Both the position numbers and the translations under genes were made by a program. DNA of 20,221 nucleotides, from contig CALVYO010000011.1 of NCBI GenBank assembly GCA_944372275.1, forward strand, positions 1 to 20,221, read 5' to 3'. This DNA is from an uncultured Bacilli bacterium (GTDB taxonomy: Bacteria; Bacillota_I; Bacilli_A; RF39; UBA660). The notes below the pieces were generated by a model that saw only the letters and a list, made by a program, of their open reading frames with translations, was not told the origin of the DNA and did no database searches. Positions 1 to 7,919 of this stretch are shown here, in pieces; position 1 is the stretch's first letter, and each line of letters starts with the position of its first letter.

Positions 1-1302
1 GAAGAAAGATTACTTTTAAGAGAAAGTAATATTGATAAAAGAGATCAAACATTACAAAATAGAGAACAAATGTTAGAGGAAAGAGAAAATAATTTAGTAA
101 ATAAACAAAGAGAAATTCAAAAAGAACAAGATAAAGTGGAGGATATTAAAAAACAACAAGTAGAATTACTAGAAAAGATAGCCGGTTATTCTAAAAATGA
201 AGCAAGAGATCTAGTCCTTAAAAAAGTTGAAGAGATGATGAATTTAGAAATAGCCGCTTATATTAAAGATAGGGAAGTAGAGGCAAAATTAGAAGTTGAT
301 AAAAAAGCAAAAAGTTTATTAGTATCAACTATGCAAAAGTATGCTGGTGATGTAGCAAGTGACCAAACTGTTACAGTAGTTAATTTACCTAATGATGATA
401 TGAAAGGTAGATTAATAGGTAGAGAAGGTAGAAATATTAGATCTATTGAAGCGGTTACTGGTGTTGATTTGATAATTGATGATACCCCAGAAGCAATTGT
501 TTTATCAAGTTTTGATCCATATCGTAGAGAAATTGCTAGAGTAGCAATCGAAGCGCTAATAAAAGATGGTAGAATTCATCCTGGTAGAATTGAAGAAATA
601 TATGATAAAACAGTAAAAGAAATGAAGTTAAAATTATTAGAATATGGTGAAGAAGCTTTATTTGAATTAGGAATTACTAAAGTAGATCCAGAATTACAAG
701 AATTGTTAGGTAAACTACATTTCAGAACAAGTTTTGGTCAAAATGCTTTAAGACATTCAATTGAAGTTGCTCATTTAGCCGGTATTATGGCGGGAGAATT
801 AGGTGAAAATGTTGGACTTGCTAAAAGAGCAGGATTACTTCACGATATTGGTAAGGCAATTGATCATGAAGTTGAAGGATCACATGTTGATTTAGGTGTT
901 TCTTTAGCTAAAAAATATCAAGAAAATGATGTTGTTATTAATGCTATAGAGTCTCATCACGGCGATAAGGATGCTGATAATGTAATTTCAGTTTTAGTTG
1001 CTATTGCTGATGCCTTATCTGCTTCAAGACCAGGAGCGAGAAATGATTCATTAGAAAATTATGTTCAAAGATTACAAGAACTAGAAAGTATCGGTAATGA
1101 AATACCTGGGGTTGAAAAATCTTATGCAATGCAAGCAGGTAGAGAATTAAGAGTAATCGTTAAACCAGATAAAATTGATGATGCTGCAAGTTATAAGGTT
1201 GCTAGGGATATTAAAAATAAAATTGAAGAAACATTACAATATCCTGGTACAATAAAAGTTATTGTAATTAGAGAAACAAGAGCTCAAGAAGAAGCAAAAT
1301 AG
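1..1302 (+). CDS. rny: RNase Y (5' truncated by window edge)
   Basis: RNase Y is the membrane-anchored endoribonuclease that starts mRNA decay in many Bacillota. The reading frame is open from base 1, so the first methionine at base 70 is internal. The missing part is the N-terminal membrane helix and the beginning of the coiled coil. The visible order is an E/K/Q-rich coiled coil (to about base 250), a KH RNA-binding domain with the GRLIGREGRNIRSIE motif near 409-450, then an HD phosphohydrolase domain with LRHSIEVAHLAG and the HDIGKA metal motif near 840. The C-terminal RNase Y domain ends at ETRAQEEAK. The 433 codons seen plus about 80 missing ones would fit the usual length of roughly 515-520 residues. 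Identification is secure. Confidence 0.97.
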   Translation, partial: EERLLLRESNIDKRDQTLQNREQMLEERENNLVNKQREIQKEQDKVEDIKKQQVELLEKIAGYSKNEARDLVLKKVEEMMNLEIAAYIKDREVEAKLEVDKKAKSLLVSTMQKYAGDVASDQTVTVVNLPNDDMKGRLIGREGRNIRSIEAVTGVDLIIDDTPEAIVLSSFDPYRREIARVAIEALIKDGRIHPGRIEEIYDKTVKEMKLKLLEYGEEALFELGITKVDPELQELLGKLHFRTSFGQNALRHSIEVAHLAGIMAGELGENVGLAKRAGLLHDIGKAIDHEVEGSHVDLGVSLAKKYQENDVVINAIESHHGDKDADNVISVLVAIADALSASRPGARNDSLENYVQRLQELESIGNEIPGVEKSYAMQAGRELRVIVKPDKIDDAASYKVARDIKNKIEETLQYPGTIKVIVIRETRAQEEAK

Positions 1303-1330
1303 ATAAGTAAAAAGTTTACTTGTCTTTTTT
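1302..1330 (+). terminator. Intrinsic terminator of rny
   Basis: The stem AAGTAAA/TTTACTT (1305-1311 and 1315-1321) is extended outward by three more pairs to 1302/1324, so it overlaps the rny stop codon. Six T residues follow at 1325-1330. The right arm TTTACT can also serve as the -35 box of the next promoter. Confidence 0.8.
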
Positions 1331-1344
1331 ATTTGTGATATAAT
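1315..1344 (+). promoter_or_regulatory. Extended -10 promoter of the 267-aa gene
   Basis: TG-A-TATAAT occupies 1336-1344, with TTTACT at 1315-1320 as a four-of-six -35 box at an 18-nt spacing. A GGGAGG ribosome binding site follows at about 1352-1357, before the ATG at 1365. Confidence 0.55.
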
Positions 1345-1364
1345 GTTGCATAGGGAGGTATTTT

Positions 1365-2168
1365 ATGAAAGAATCGAAAGATTATGTTTTTAGTGAATAT
1401 GATTTTATTTCATTATTATTGCCATTACTTTATAAAAATGGTGTATATGAAATAGATGAAAATGAACTTGCAAAAGAACTTTATTATTACTATAAAAATC
1501 CAAATTATAGAGAATTATTTGAAGATATCTGTTTAATTAGAAATGGTTTTTCAAATAAAGTTGATATACATAATGGCTTATATCGTGAAAAATTTTTTAG
1601 TGGCAGGATTAAATGGGATTCAATGCGATGTACCCCATTACGTTTGTTTTATGCTGATACAGATGTATCATTTATCGCAAAACGTTTAGATGAAGAAAGA
1701 TCGAAAAAAATTGAACAAATGGCTAAAGAAATTGGAATAAGAGATAGAATAAAGAAAAAAAATCCTAATAGAATTAATATTTACGGAGTTAATCCAAATA
1801 AAACATATTTATTGATTGCAGGAAGAAAATTTGGACAAAATATAGGAATAGAAATGGTAACTGATGGGTGTATTTCTAAAACTATTCCAATTAAGTTAAC
1901 TGAGAATATTTTTTTTGCTAGTCCATATAATGTTGATGACTATATTACTTATGAAAATGCTAAAGCAATTTGTGTAGAAATCAAAAATGCAACATATGCA
2001 ATTGAACAAGGAATAACTGATGATAAAATAAACTTTTTAAATCTATTTACTGAAAGTATTAATGAGGACGTTTTAGAAAGAACAAGTAAAATTGGTAGTG
2101 TGGTATATAGTGATGGTGATTCAATAACGGAACAAAAACCATTTGTTAAAAGAATTGTTTTGAAATGA
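1365..2168 (+). CDS. Hypothetical protein, 267 aa
   Basis: I do not recognise this family. The ATG follows a good GGGAGG site and its own extended -10 promoter. The protein is soluble, with no signal peptide or membrane segment. An N-terminal helical part (about 1-60) contains YDFISLLLPLLYKNG and a Tyr-rich stretch. A basic middle (about 107-135) follows, then a mixed alpha/beta C-terminal half. It ends 50 bases before a decayed gene that has its own ribosome binding site, so the two may once have been co-transcribed. A toxin-antitoxin or defence-type pair is possible, but this is inference from arrangement only. Confidence 0.75.
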   Translation: MKESKDYVFSEYDFISLLLPLLYKNGVYEIDENELAKELYYYYKNPNYRELFEDICLIRNGFSNKVDIHNGLYREKFFSGRIKWDSMRCTPLRLFYADTDVSFIAKRLDEERSKKIEQMAKEIGIRDRIKKKNPNRINIYGVNPNKTYLLIAGRKFGQNIGIEMVTDGCISKTIPIKLTENIFFASPYNVDDYITYENAKAICVEIKNATYAIEQGITDDKINFLNLFTESINEDVLERTSKIGSVVYSDGDSITEQKPFVKRIVLK

Positions 2169-2218
2169 CTTGTAAGCAAAAAATTTTATATTTAATTTTA
2201 TAATATTGGAGTGATATT

Positions 2219-3069
2219 ATGAATAATAAAGAAAAATATATAAAAAAAATAAATGATAGATTTGAGGGAAAAACAAAAGAAATATTGATAAATTAAGTAC
2301 AATTATTTTATAATGAAACTGTAATAATAACAAAGAATAAATATAAAATAGTTGATGATGTAAAGCTTTATAAAGGAACGTTTCTTTATGGCATATTTGA
2401 TGATTTATCTAATTTTGATTTTTCAGTTGAAAATGGTTTTATTTCAACAGATTTTACTTCAATAAATAGACCAAATAAAATAAACAATAGTGTTGGTATG
2501 TGGAATATAAAAGAAGATATATTTTTGAAAGATTATATAAATTTGTATAGTGGTTTTATGTTTTCTTATTCAGTTGGTAGAGGACTAGGGGCAAAGATAA
2601 TTAATAAATTAAATCCTTATCATAAATTTGATGAAATTACTGAAAAAAATAAATGATAATGAAAAAATATGGACTTATTGGGGAGACAAACTAAAGAAGT
2701 GAGATTTCTTCCAAGTTTAGTTTCTAACAAAAGACAAATTGCATTTATAATAAATATGAATTCAGAATATGCTAAAAAACTTGCATATAATGATGTTTGA
2801 AATTTAAATTTTGATAAAACAATTTTAAAAAATTTTCTTGATTATAGATATGTAGATGAATTTATTAATAATGACAGATTAAATAGGAATGCAACTACTA
2901 CCGATAGAGAATTTGCAATTATGTTTGGATTACCTTCTAAGTTAATAGAAGGGGTGTTGGTTGGAAGAAGTTTAGAAAAAGATGATAAAAGTTTAAACTA
3001 TATAAAAAAAGATTGCCAGATTGTTATATTTGTAATTTAGATGGAAAAGTAATTGTTGAAAATATATAA
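2219..3069 (+). pseudogene. Decayed gene, possibly an ADP-ribosyltransferase-like toxin
   Basis: An ATG at 2219 behind GGAGTG opens a reading frame that is stopped by TAA at 2294. It can then be followed as continuous protein-like sequence through TGA-TAA-TGA at 2654-2662, a short excursion into another frame (about 2640-2702, reading NEKIWTYWGDKLKK), a further in-frame TGA at 2798, and a shift near 3013 to a final TAA at 3067-3069. The conceptual product is about 280 aa. It contains LYKGTFLYG and GFISTDFTS near its start and TTTDREFAIMFGLPSKLIEG later. The YKGT and STDF pieces resemble the Arg and Ser-Thr motifs of ADP-ribosyltransferase folds, but this is a weak match. It cannot give a full-length protein as sequenced. 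Confidence 0.75.
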
Positions 3070-3075
3070 AGATTT

Positions 3076-3105
3076 AAAAATAGTAGAAATTAATCTACTA
3101 TTTTT
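3076..3105. terminator. Bidirectional terminator
   Basis: A 12-bp inverted repeat (3076-3087 and 3094-3105) with a 6-nt loop is rich in TAGTAGA/TCTACTA. T runs occur on both strands, so it can end both the decayed plus-strand gene and the minus-strand 66-aa gene. Confidence 0.8.
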
Positions 3106-3305
3106 TATCTATAATATGGTCCATAATATGGGTATGGAGGGTATGGATATGGTGGCCTATTATATGGTGGACGCCAGAAATTTGGGGCTAAAGCGGCTCC
3201 GGTAACGCCACCTAATAAAAATGGAAAAGCAAAACCGCCAATAAATCTTTCATCATTAGGATATTGTTGTTTATATTGATTAAAATTTTGATAATTTGGA
3301 TACAT
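3105..3305 (-). CDS. Small Pro/Tyr-rich coat-like protein, 66 aa
   Basis: The ATG at 3305 follows an AAAGGAG ribosome binding site. The product has three parts. The N-terminus is rich in Asn, Gln and Tyr (MYPNYQNFNQYKQQYPND). A Gly/Ala/Phe hydrophobic stretch follows at about 22-41 (FIGGFAFPFLLGGVTGAALA). The tail is a low-complexity PPYPYPPYPYYGPYYR run. Such Tyr/Pro-rich small proteins are common in spore coats, where tyrosines can be cross-linked. A sigma-K-like promoter lies directly upstream (3325-3351), which supports a mother-cell, late-sporulation role. No family name can be assigned. The gene itself is well supported by its start, terminator and intact frame. Confidence 0.75.
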   Translation of the reverse strand: MYPNYQNFNQYKQQYPNDERFIGGFAFPFLLGGVTGAALAPNFWRPPYNRPPYPYPPYPYYGPYYR

Positions 3306-3324
3306 AATAAAACTCCTTTCAACT

Positions 3325-3352
3325 TATACTATGAAATATTGAAAAAAAAGTG
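3325..3352 (-). promoter_or_regulatory. Sigma-K-like promoter of the 66-aa gene
   Basis: Read on the minus strand, CAC lies exactly 16 nt before CATAGTATA, matching the known sigma-K pattern mAC-N16-CATAnnnTA. The -10 element is the complement of 3325-3333 and the AC is the complement of 3350-3351. The start codon lies 19 nt beyond the -10. The same spacing and nearly the same boxes occur before gerE. Confidence 0.6.
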
Positions 3353-3362
3353 AAATATTTCA
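3351..3362. repeat. 12-bp perfect palindrome in the divergent intergenic region
   Basis: TGAAATATTTCA is self-complementary, and a half copy, TGAAATATT, lies at 3332-3340. It sits between the divergent starts of the 66-aa gene and the NodB-like gene, overlapping their promoter region. It could be an operator, but such AT-rich palindromes can arise by chance. Confidence 0.3.
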
Positions 3363-3383
3363 TATATTTAATTAGGTGAATTT

Positions 3384-4220
3384 ATGAAAAAAATATTTCA
3401 AGTTATTGGATTTATAACATTACTTTTATTTACTTTTACCTATACTAATAAAATAACATCTGTAATAAAAGAAAATGATGATTTATTAAAACAAATAGAA
3501 GATATAGAAAATCAATATATTATCGAACCAATTAATGCTGTTATTAAAGATAATACAATAATTGCAGGAATTTCTGGTAGTAAAATAAATGTTAAAGAAA
3601 GTTATAAAAAAATGAAAAAAATTGATGAATTTAATACTAATTTATTAGTTTATGAAAGTATTAAACCAGAAATAAGTGTCTTAGATTACTATGATAAATA
3701 TATTATCAAAAGCAATAAAAACGAAGTAAGTTTATTATTTTTAGTAGAACAAAATAATAATATTGAAAAAATATTAAATATATTAAATAATTATGAAATA
3801 AAAGCAACTTTTTATGTTGATGGTAATTGGTTTGAAAATAATAATGAAAAAATAATTGATTTAATTGAAGACGGTCATACGATAGGTAATTTAGGATACA
3901 ATTATAGTTATAATGTTAATGGTATTAGTTGGATGAATACTATCGTAACAAAAATAGGTAATCAAAAATATACTTATTGTTATATCGAAGAAGAAAATGA
4001 AGATATATTAAAAATTTGTAAAAATAATAATAGTTATACGATAATCCCTAATATAATTGTAAAAAATAATCCCTTAATAACTATTAAACAAAATTTGGAA
4101 AAAGGAAGTATTATATCTTTAAAAATAAATGATACTACACTTAATGAATTACCTTTAATAATCGAATACATAAATTCGAAAGATTTAAATATTGTCAATT
4201 TAGAAGAATTTATTGGATGA
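3384..4220 (+). CDS. NodB-fold protein lacking catalytic residues, 278 aa
   Basis: The ATG follows AGGTGA. An N-terminal hydrophobic segment (about 4-20) suggests a signal anchor with the rest outside the membrane. Residues 114-178 have the layout of a polysaccharide deacetylase (NodB) domain: a beta strand, then KATFYVDGNWF at 140-150 and EDGHTIGNLGYNYS at 162-175. In active enzymes the strand carries TFDDG and the later motif reads GHxIGNHxxxH. Here the strand reads LLFLVEQ and both metal-binding His of that motif are missing (NLGYNYS). The protein is therefore probably catalytically dead, perhaps a binding or structural protein. An intact NodB enzyme is encoded at 9009-10223. Confidence 0.75.
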   Translation: MKKIFQVIGFITLLLFTFTYTNKITSVIKENDDLLKQIEDIENQYIIEPINAVIKDNTIIAGISGSKINVKESYKKMKKIDEFNTNLLVYESIKPEISVLDYYDKYIIKSNKNEVSLLFLVEQNNNIEKILNILNNYEIKATFYVDGNWFENNNEKIIDLIEDGHTIGNLGYNYSYNVNGISWMNTIVTKIGNQKYTYCYIEEENEDILKICKNNNSYTIIPNIIVKNNPLITIKQNLEKGSIISLKINDTTLNELPLIIEYINSKDLNIVNLEEFIG

Positions 4221-4235
4221 ATAATTCTTTTTCTG

Positions 4236-4244
4236 TGTTATAAT
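4236..4244 (+). promoter_or_regulatory. Extended -10 promoter of lon
   Basis: TG-T-TATAAT occupies 4236-4244. No convincing -35 hexamer is visible, as is common for extended -10 promoters. It lies just before the ribosome binding site GAAGGAAGTG of lon. No CIRCE-type heat-shock operator is visible. Confidence 0.5.
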
Positions 4245-4273
4245 AATAATCAGTTTTGAAGGAAGTGATTACA

Positions 4274-6556
4274 TTGAAAAAATACAACTTACCAGTAATA
4301 CTTTTAAATGGAATTGTGTTACTGCCTCATAACACTTTAAAACTAGAATTTGATTCAAAAAATTTAGATAATAATGTTATTGATATGTCTTTATTATTTC
4401 ATGATAATTATATATTAGTAGTAAGTGAATATAGTGAAAATACTAAAATCGGCGTTTTATCAAAATTAGAAAATATCTTACAATTACCTAATGGTAATAC
4501 TAGAGTTGACTTAAAAGGAATAAGAAGATTAAATATAATTGAATTTTTAAATTTTAAATCAACTGATCCTTTAGAATCAATTGTTAGTGAAATAACTGTT
4601 GAACAAATTGAAAATGAAGAAATAATAATTAATAAATTAAAAAAGGAATTAAAATCATATGTCAATAATATTCCTTATATAAGTAATGGTATTTTATCTA
4701 TTATTGAAAAAGAAACAAGTTTAGATAAATTTACTGATATTGTTGTACCTAATATAATAAATAATAAAGATAGAATATTAGAATATCTTAATACAATAAG
4801 TCCTATTAGTAGAGGCGAAATGGTATTAAAAGACATTTATGCAGAAAAAGAAATGTTTAAAATCGAACGTAATTTAGATATGAAAGTAAAAAAAGAAATG
4901 GATGAAAGTCAAAAAGAATTTATTCTACGAGAAAAAATGAAATTGTTAAAAGAGGAATTAGGTGATTCTTCAAAAGATAATGATTTAGATAAATTAAAAA
5001 AAAGAATAAATGATTTAGATTGTCCAAAAAAAATAAAAGAAAAGTTAAATTATGAATTAAAACGTTATGAGGCATGTGTTAGTATGTCACCTGAATTAAA
5101 TATTATAAGAGATTACATCGAATGGCTACTTTCACTACCTTGGAATATTTATACAAATGATAATAAAAATTTAAAACAAGTTAAAAAGTCTTTAGATGCT
5201 TCACATTATGGCTTAAAAGAAGTAAAAGATCGTATTATCGAGTATTTAGCAGTAAATCAAATGAGCAATAATAATAATGGTTCAATCATATGTTTAGTAG
5301 GTCCACCTGGGGTTGGTAAAACGACTTTGGCAAAATCTATATCATCTGCAATAAATCGTAATTTTGTCCAAATATCGGTTGGTGGTATAAGAGATGAATC
5401 AGAAATAATCGGTCATCGTAGAACTTATGTAGGAGCAATACCAGGTAGAATTATTTCTTCCATGAAAAAAGCAAAATCAAACAATCCTTTATTTTTAATT
5501 GATGAAGTTGATAAAATGAGTAGTGATTATAAAGGTGATCCGACTAGTTGTTTATTAAGTATTTTAGATAAAGAACAAAATAAAAATTTTAGTGATAATT
5601 ACATTGAAGAAGAATATGATTTATCAAATGTTTTATTTATATTAACGGCTAATTATATTGAGAATATACCAGAACCTTTAAAAGATCGATTAGAAATAAT
5701 TAATTTATCAGGATATACCGAGTATGAAAAATTAGATATTGCGGTTAAATATTTATTACCTAAAATAATAATTAAAAATGGTTTAAATAAAGATTTTATC
5801 TCTATTGATAATGATACTATTTTAAAGAATATAAGAAATTATACTAAAGAAAAAGGAGTAAGAGAGTTATAAATACAATAAAAAAAAAAAAAAAAAAAAA
5901 TAGTAACTCAAATTGTTGTTAATAATATAAAATTAAATAAAATAATTATTAATGAACAAAATTTAATTAAATATTTAGGTAAAGAAAAATATAAATATAG
6001 TGAGAAGACAAAAGAACAAGTAGGTGTTGTAAATGGACTTGCTTATACACCATTTGGTGGCGATGTATTACCAATTGAAGTTAATTATTATAAAGGTAAG
6101 GGAAATTTAATTTTGACTGGTAGTTTAGGTGATGTAATGAAAGAAAGCGCTAATATAGCATTGAGTTATTTAAAAGCAAATTATAAGTTTTATAATATCA
6201 ATTATGAAATGTTTAATAATGATATTCATATTCATGTTCCAGAAGGAGCTATAAAAAAAGATGGACCTAGTGCTGGTATTGCTCTTACTTTAGCAATTTT
6301 AAGTGCTTTAACTAATTTAAAAATATCTAGTGATATTGCTATGACTGGTGAAATAACTTTAAGAGGACATGTTTTAGAGATAGGTGGATTAAAAGAAAAA
6401 TCTATTGGTGCTTTACGAAGCGGTATTAAAAAAATAATTATTCCTTTTGATAATGATATTGGTGAGTTACCTAAAGAAGTTAAAGATAATATCAAATTTA
6501 TTAAAGTAAAGGATTTTAAAGAATTGTACAAGGTGATTAATAATGGAAAATTTTGA
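4274..6556 (+). pseudogene. lon: ATP-dependent protease Lon, interrupted
   Basis: Lon is a cytoplasmic AAA+ serine protease for misfolded and regulatory proteins. I choose TTG at 4274, which sits well behind GAAGGAAGTG; the upstream TTG at 4256 has no site. The first part (to 5869) has the N-terminal substrate domain (LPVILLNGIVLLPH) and an AAA+ domain with Walker A GPPGVGKTT (5299) and Walker B LFLIDEVDK. The frame then meets TAA at 5870 and TAA at 5879, followed by 21 A. From 5882 it reopens in the same frame and runs through the peptidase domain, with DGPSAGI (catalytic Ser codon 6269-6271) and the Lys motif RGHVLEIGGLKEKSIGA. Compared with E. coli Lon, the gap between VREL and IVTQIV is exactly ten codons, the normal length. 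It cannot yield full-length Lon as written; an assembly error is possible. Confidence 0.85.
5880..5900 (+). repeat. 21-base poly-A tract within lon
   Basis: This uninterrupted run of A replaces the part of lon that should encode the ExxISKxxRK-type helix of the small AAA+ subdomain. Two in-frame TAA codons lie at or just before its start (5870 and 5879). Slippage at the tract cannot remove the 5870 stop, because that stop is upstream of it. Confidence 0.9.
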
Positions 6557-7241
6557 GGAATATTTTTATACTAAATTTTGTCAATGTCTTTTATATGATG
6601 ATGAAATATATCATCAATCACTGCAAGGTGATTATGATTTTTATTTATTTAATCAATCTTTTTTAGATATATTTATTGATTTAATAGATTATCTAATAGA
6701 AATGAAATTTATTGATGAAGAAAGAAAAGATAGATTGTATATTTTGATATCATATATTAGAGATAACGCTATATACGAAACTATTGAAGCTAAAAAATAC
6801 TTTTATGAAATATTTAATGATTTAATAGTTAATTTAAATATGGAATGTTTTGATAATAGTGATGATTATTATTATCGTGAAATAGCTAAAAGATTTAACT
6901 GTGCAGGTAAAAAAATAAGTTTTAAAGATTTTCAAAATAAAAAAAATTTTATAAAAAAATCTTTAGGGTATGATTATATTATTTTAATACTTCATTTAGA
7001 AGAAATGGATGAAGAAACATTCGATAGTGCATTAGATGACCTTTTAAACAGTGAATATTATTTTGCTAGTTTGAATGCTATTTTATATGAACATCCCAAA
7101 ATATTGGAAAATGAAACATTTAAAAGAAGAGTAAAAAAAGTAATAGAATTAAATAAAAAGAATTTAAATTTACTACTAGGGAAAAGATTGCCTGCAAAAG
7201 TTTATATATTAAAAAATAATTTAAAATATGGTTCGTTATGA
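6543..7241 (+). CDS. Hypothetical protein, 232 aa
   Basis: I do not recognise this family. The ATG overlaps the end of lon by 14 bases, and its AGGTGAT site lies inside the lon coding region, so it is translationally linked to lon. The product is acidic and rich in Asp, Glu, Tyr, Phe and Ile. It appears mostly helical, with no signal peptide. Recognisable pieces are FLDIFIDLIDYLIEMKFIDEE in the first third and a basic helical C-terminus (FKRRVKKVIELNKKNLNLLL). A terminator overlaps its stop codon, so it closes the lon transcription unit. Its function is unknown. Confidence 0.75.
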   Translation: MENFEEYFYTKFCQCLLYDDEIYHQSLQGDYDFYLFNQSFLDIFIDLIDYLIEMKFIDEERKDRLYILISYIRDNAIYETIEAKKYFYEIFNDLIVNLNMECFDNSDDYYYREIAKRFNCAGKKISFKDFQNKKNFIKKSLGYDYIILILHLEEMDEETFDSALDDLLNSEYYFASLNAILYEHPKILENETFKRRVKKVIELNKKNLNLLLGKRLPAKVYILKNNLKYGSL

Positions 7242-7259
7242 ATATAATGAACTTTTTTT
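7231..7259 (+). terminator. Terminator of the lon unit
   Basis: The arms GTTCGTTAT and ATAATGAAC (7231-7239 and 7244-7252, one G-T pair) have a 4-nt loop and seven T residues (7253-7259). The hairpin overlaps the stop codon of the 232-aa gene, and its right arm overlaps the -35 region of the spoVID promoter. Confidence 0.8.
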
Positions 7260-7267
7260 CATATAAT
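7240..7267 (+). promoter_or_regulatory. Sigma-E-like promoter of spoVID
   Basis: GAATATA at 7240-7246 is followed after 13 nt by CATATAAT at 7260-7267, matching the sigma-E pattern (ATA-type -35, CATAYAnT -10). In Bacillus subtilis spoVID is a sigma-E gene. The box also contains a plain TATAAT, so sigma-A use cannot be excluded. Confidence 0.5.
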
Positions 7268-7283
7268 TAATTAGGGTGATGAT

Positions 7284-7919
7284 ATGAAAAAGACGGTTCC
7301 TTTAAAAAAAGAGTTAAAGTTAAAAAATAATATTGCGGAAATAGTAAGTATTGCATTAGATCATGAATTAAGTTTGGATGATAGAGTAATTAAAGGTAAT
7401 TTAATAATAAGCGGTAGTTATAAAATAAATGATACAAGTGTTAATACGGAAGATTTTAAATTTGATATTCCTGTTAATATTGAAATGAGCGATAGGTATA
7501 ATTTAGATAATTTAATAATCGATATTGATGATTTTTATTATGAAATTGTTAATAATAATTTATTAAGTATATCTGTTGAGATAGGTCTAGATAAGATAGA
7601 AGAGGTACTACCACCTTTTAAATATGAAGAAGAAAAGGTTGAAGCAGTAGCAATGGAAGAAAAAAAAGAAGAACCAAAAAAATTAGATGATATGTCAAGA
7701 ATTGATACAGAAGATGTAAAGAATTTGTTTGATAATTTTGATGATTCTTCAGAAACATATGCGACTTATCATGTTTGTATTGTAAAAGAAAATGATAACA
7801 TTGAAAGCATATTATTAAAATATAATATAACTAAAGAAGTTTTAGAACAATATAATGATATTAGTGATATAAAAATAGGCGATAAATTAATTATACCTTC
7901 TTTATATGAAACAAATTAA
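7284..7919 (+). CDS. spoVID: SpoVID-like spore coat assembly protein with LysM
   Basis: SpoVID drives encasement of the forespore by coat proteins, acting in the mother cell at the outer forespore membrane. The ATG follows AGGGTGAT. The N-terminal half (about 1-110) has the beta-rich SpoVID/SPOCS-type pattern: EIVSIALDHEL, VIKGNLIISGSYK, FDIPVNIEM, ISVEIGLDKIEE. A Glu/Lys-rich acidic linker follows (about 115-150). The C-terminus is a LysM domain (about 162-207) with ENDNIESILLKYNIT and IKIGDKLIIP. At 211 aa it is much shorter than the B. subtilis protein (about 575 aa), mainly because the linker is short. The next gene is ysxE-like, as in B. subtilis, which strengthens the assignment. A sigma-E-like promoter precedes it. 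Confidence 0.8.
   Translation: MKKTVPLKKELKLKNNIAEIVSIALDHELSLDDRVIKGNLIISGSYKINDTSVNTEDFKFDIPVNIEMSDRYNLDNLIIDIDDFYYEIVNNNLLSISVEIGLDKIEEVLPPFKYEEEKVEAVAMEEKKEEPKKLDDMSRIDTEDVKNLFDNFDDSSETYATYHVCIVKENDNIESILLKYNITKEVLEQYNDISDIKIGDKLIIPSLYETN

Noticed and set aside
1949..2179. 76-aa minus-strand frame opposite the 267-aa gene
   Set aside because: It has no ribosome binding site or promoter and lies fully inside an intact plus-strand gene.
2798..2800. In-frame TGA at a place where Trp would fit (NDV-TGA-NLNF), hinting at a code with TGA as tryptophan
   Set aside because: Several intact genes end in TGA with a proper neighbour (thrS, galU, the 267-aa gene, the 278-aa gene), Trp is encoded by TGG throughout, and this gene has other stops and frameshifts.
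5870..5900. Programmed slippage at the lon poly-A tract restoring full-length Lon
   Set aside because: The first stop (5870) is upstream of the A run and the downstream part is already in the same frame, so slippage on the tract cannot bypass it.
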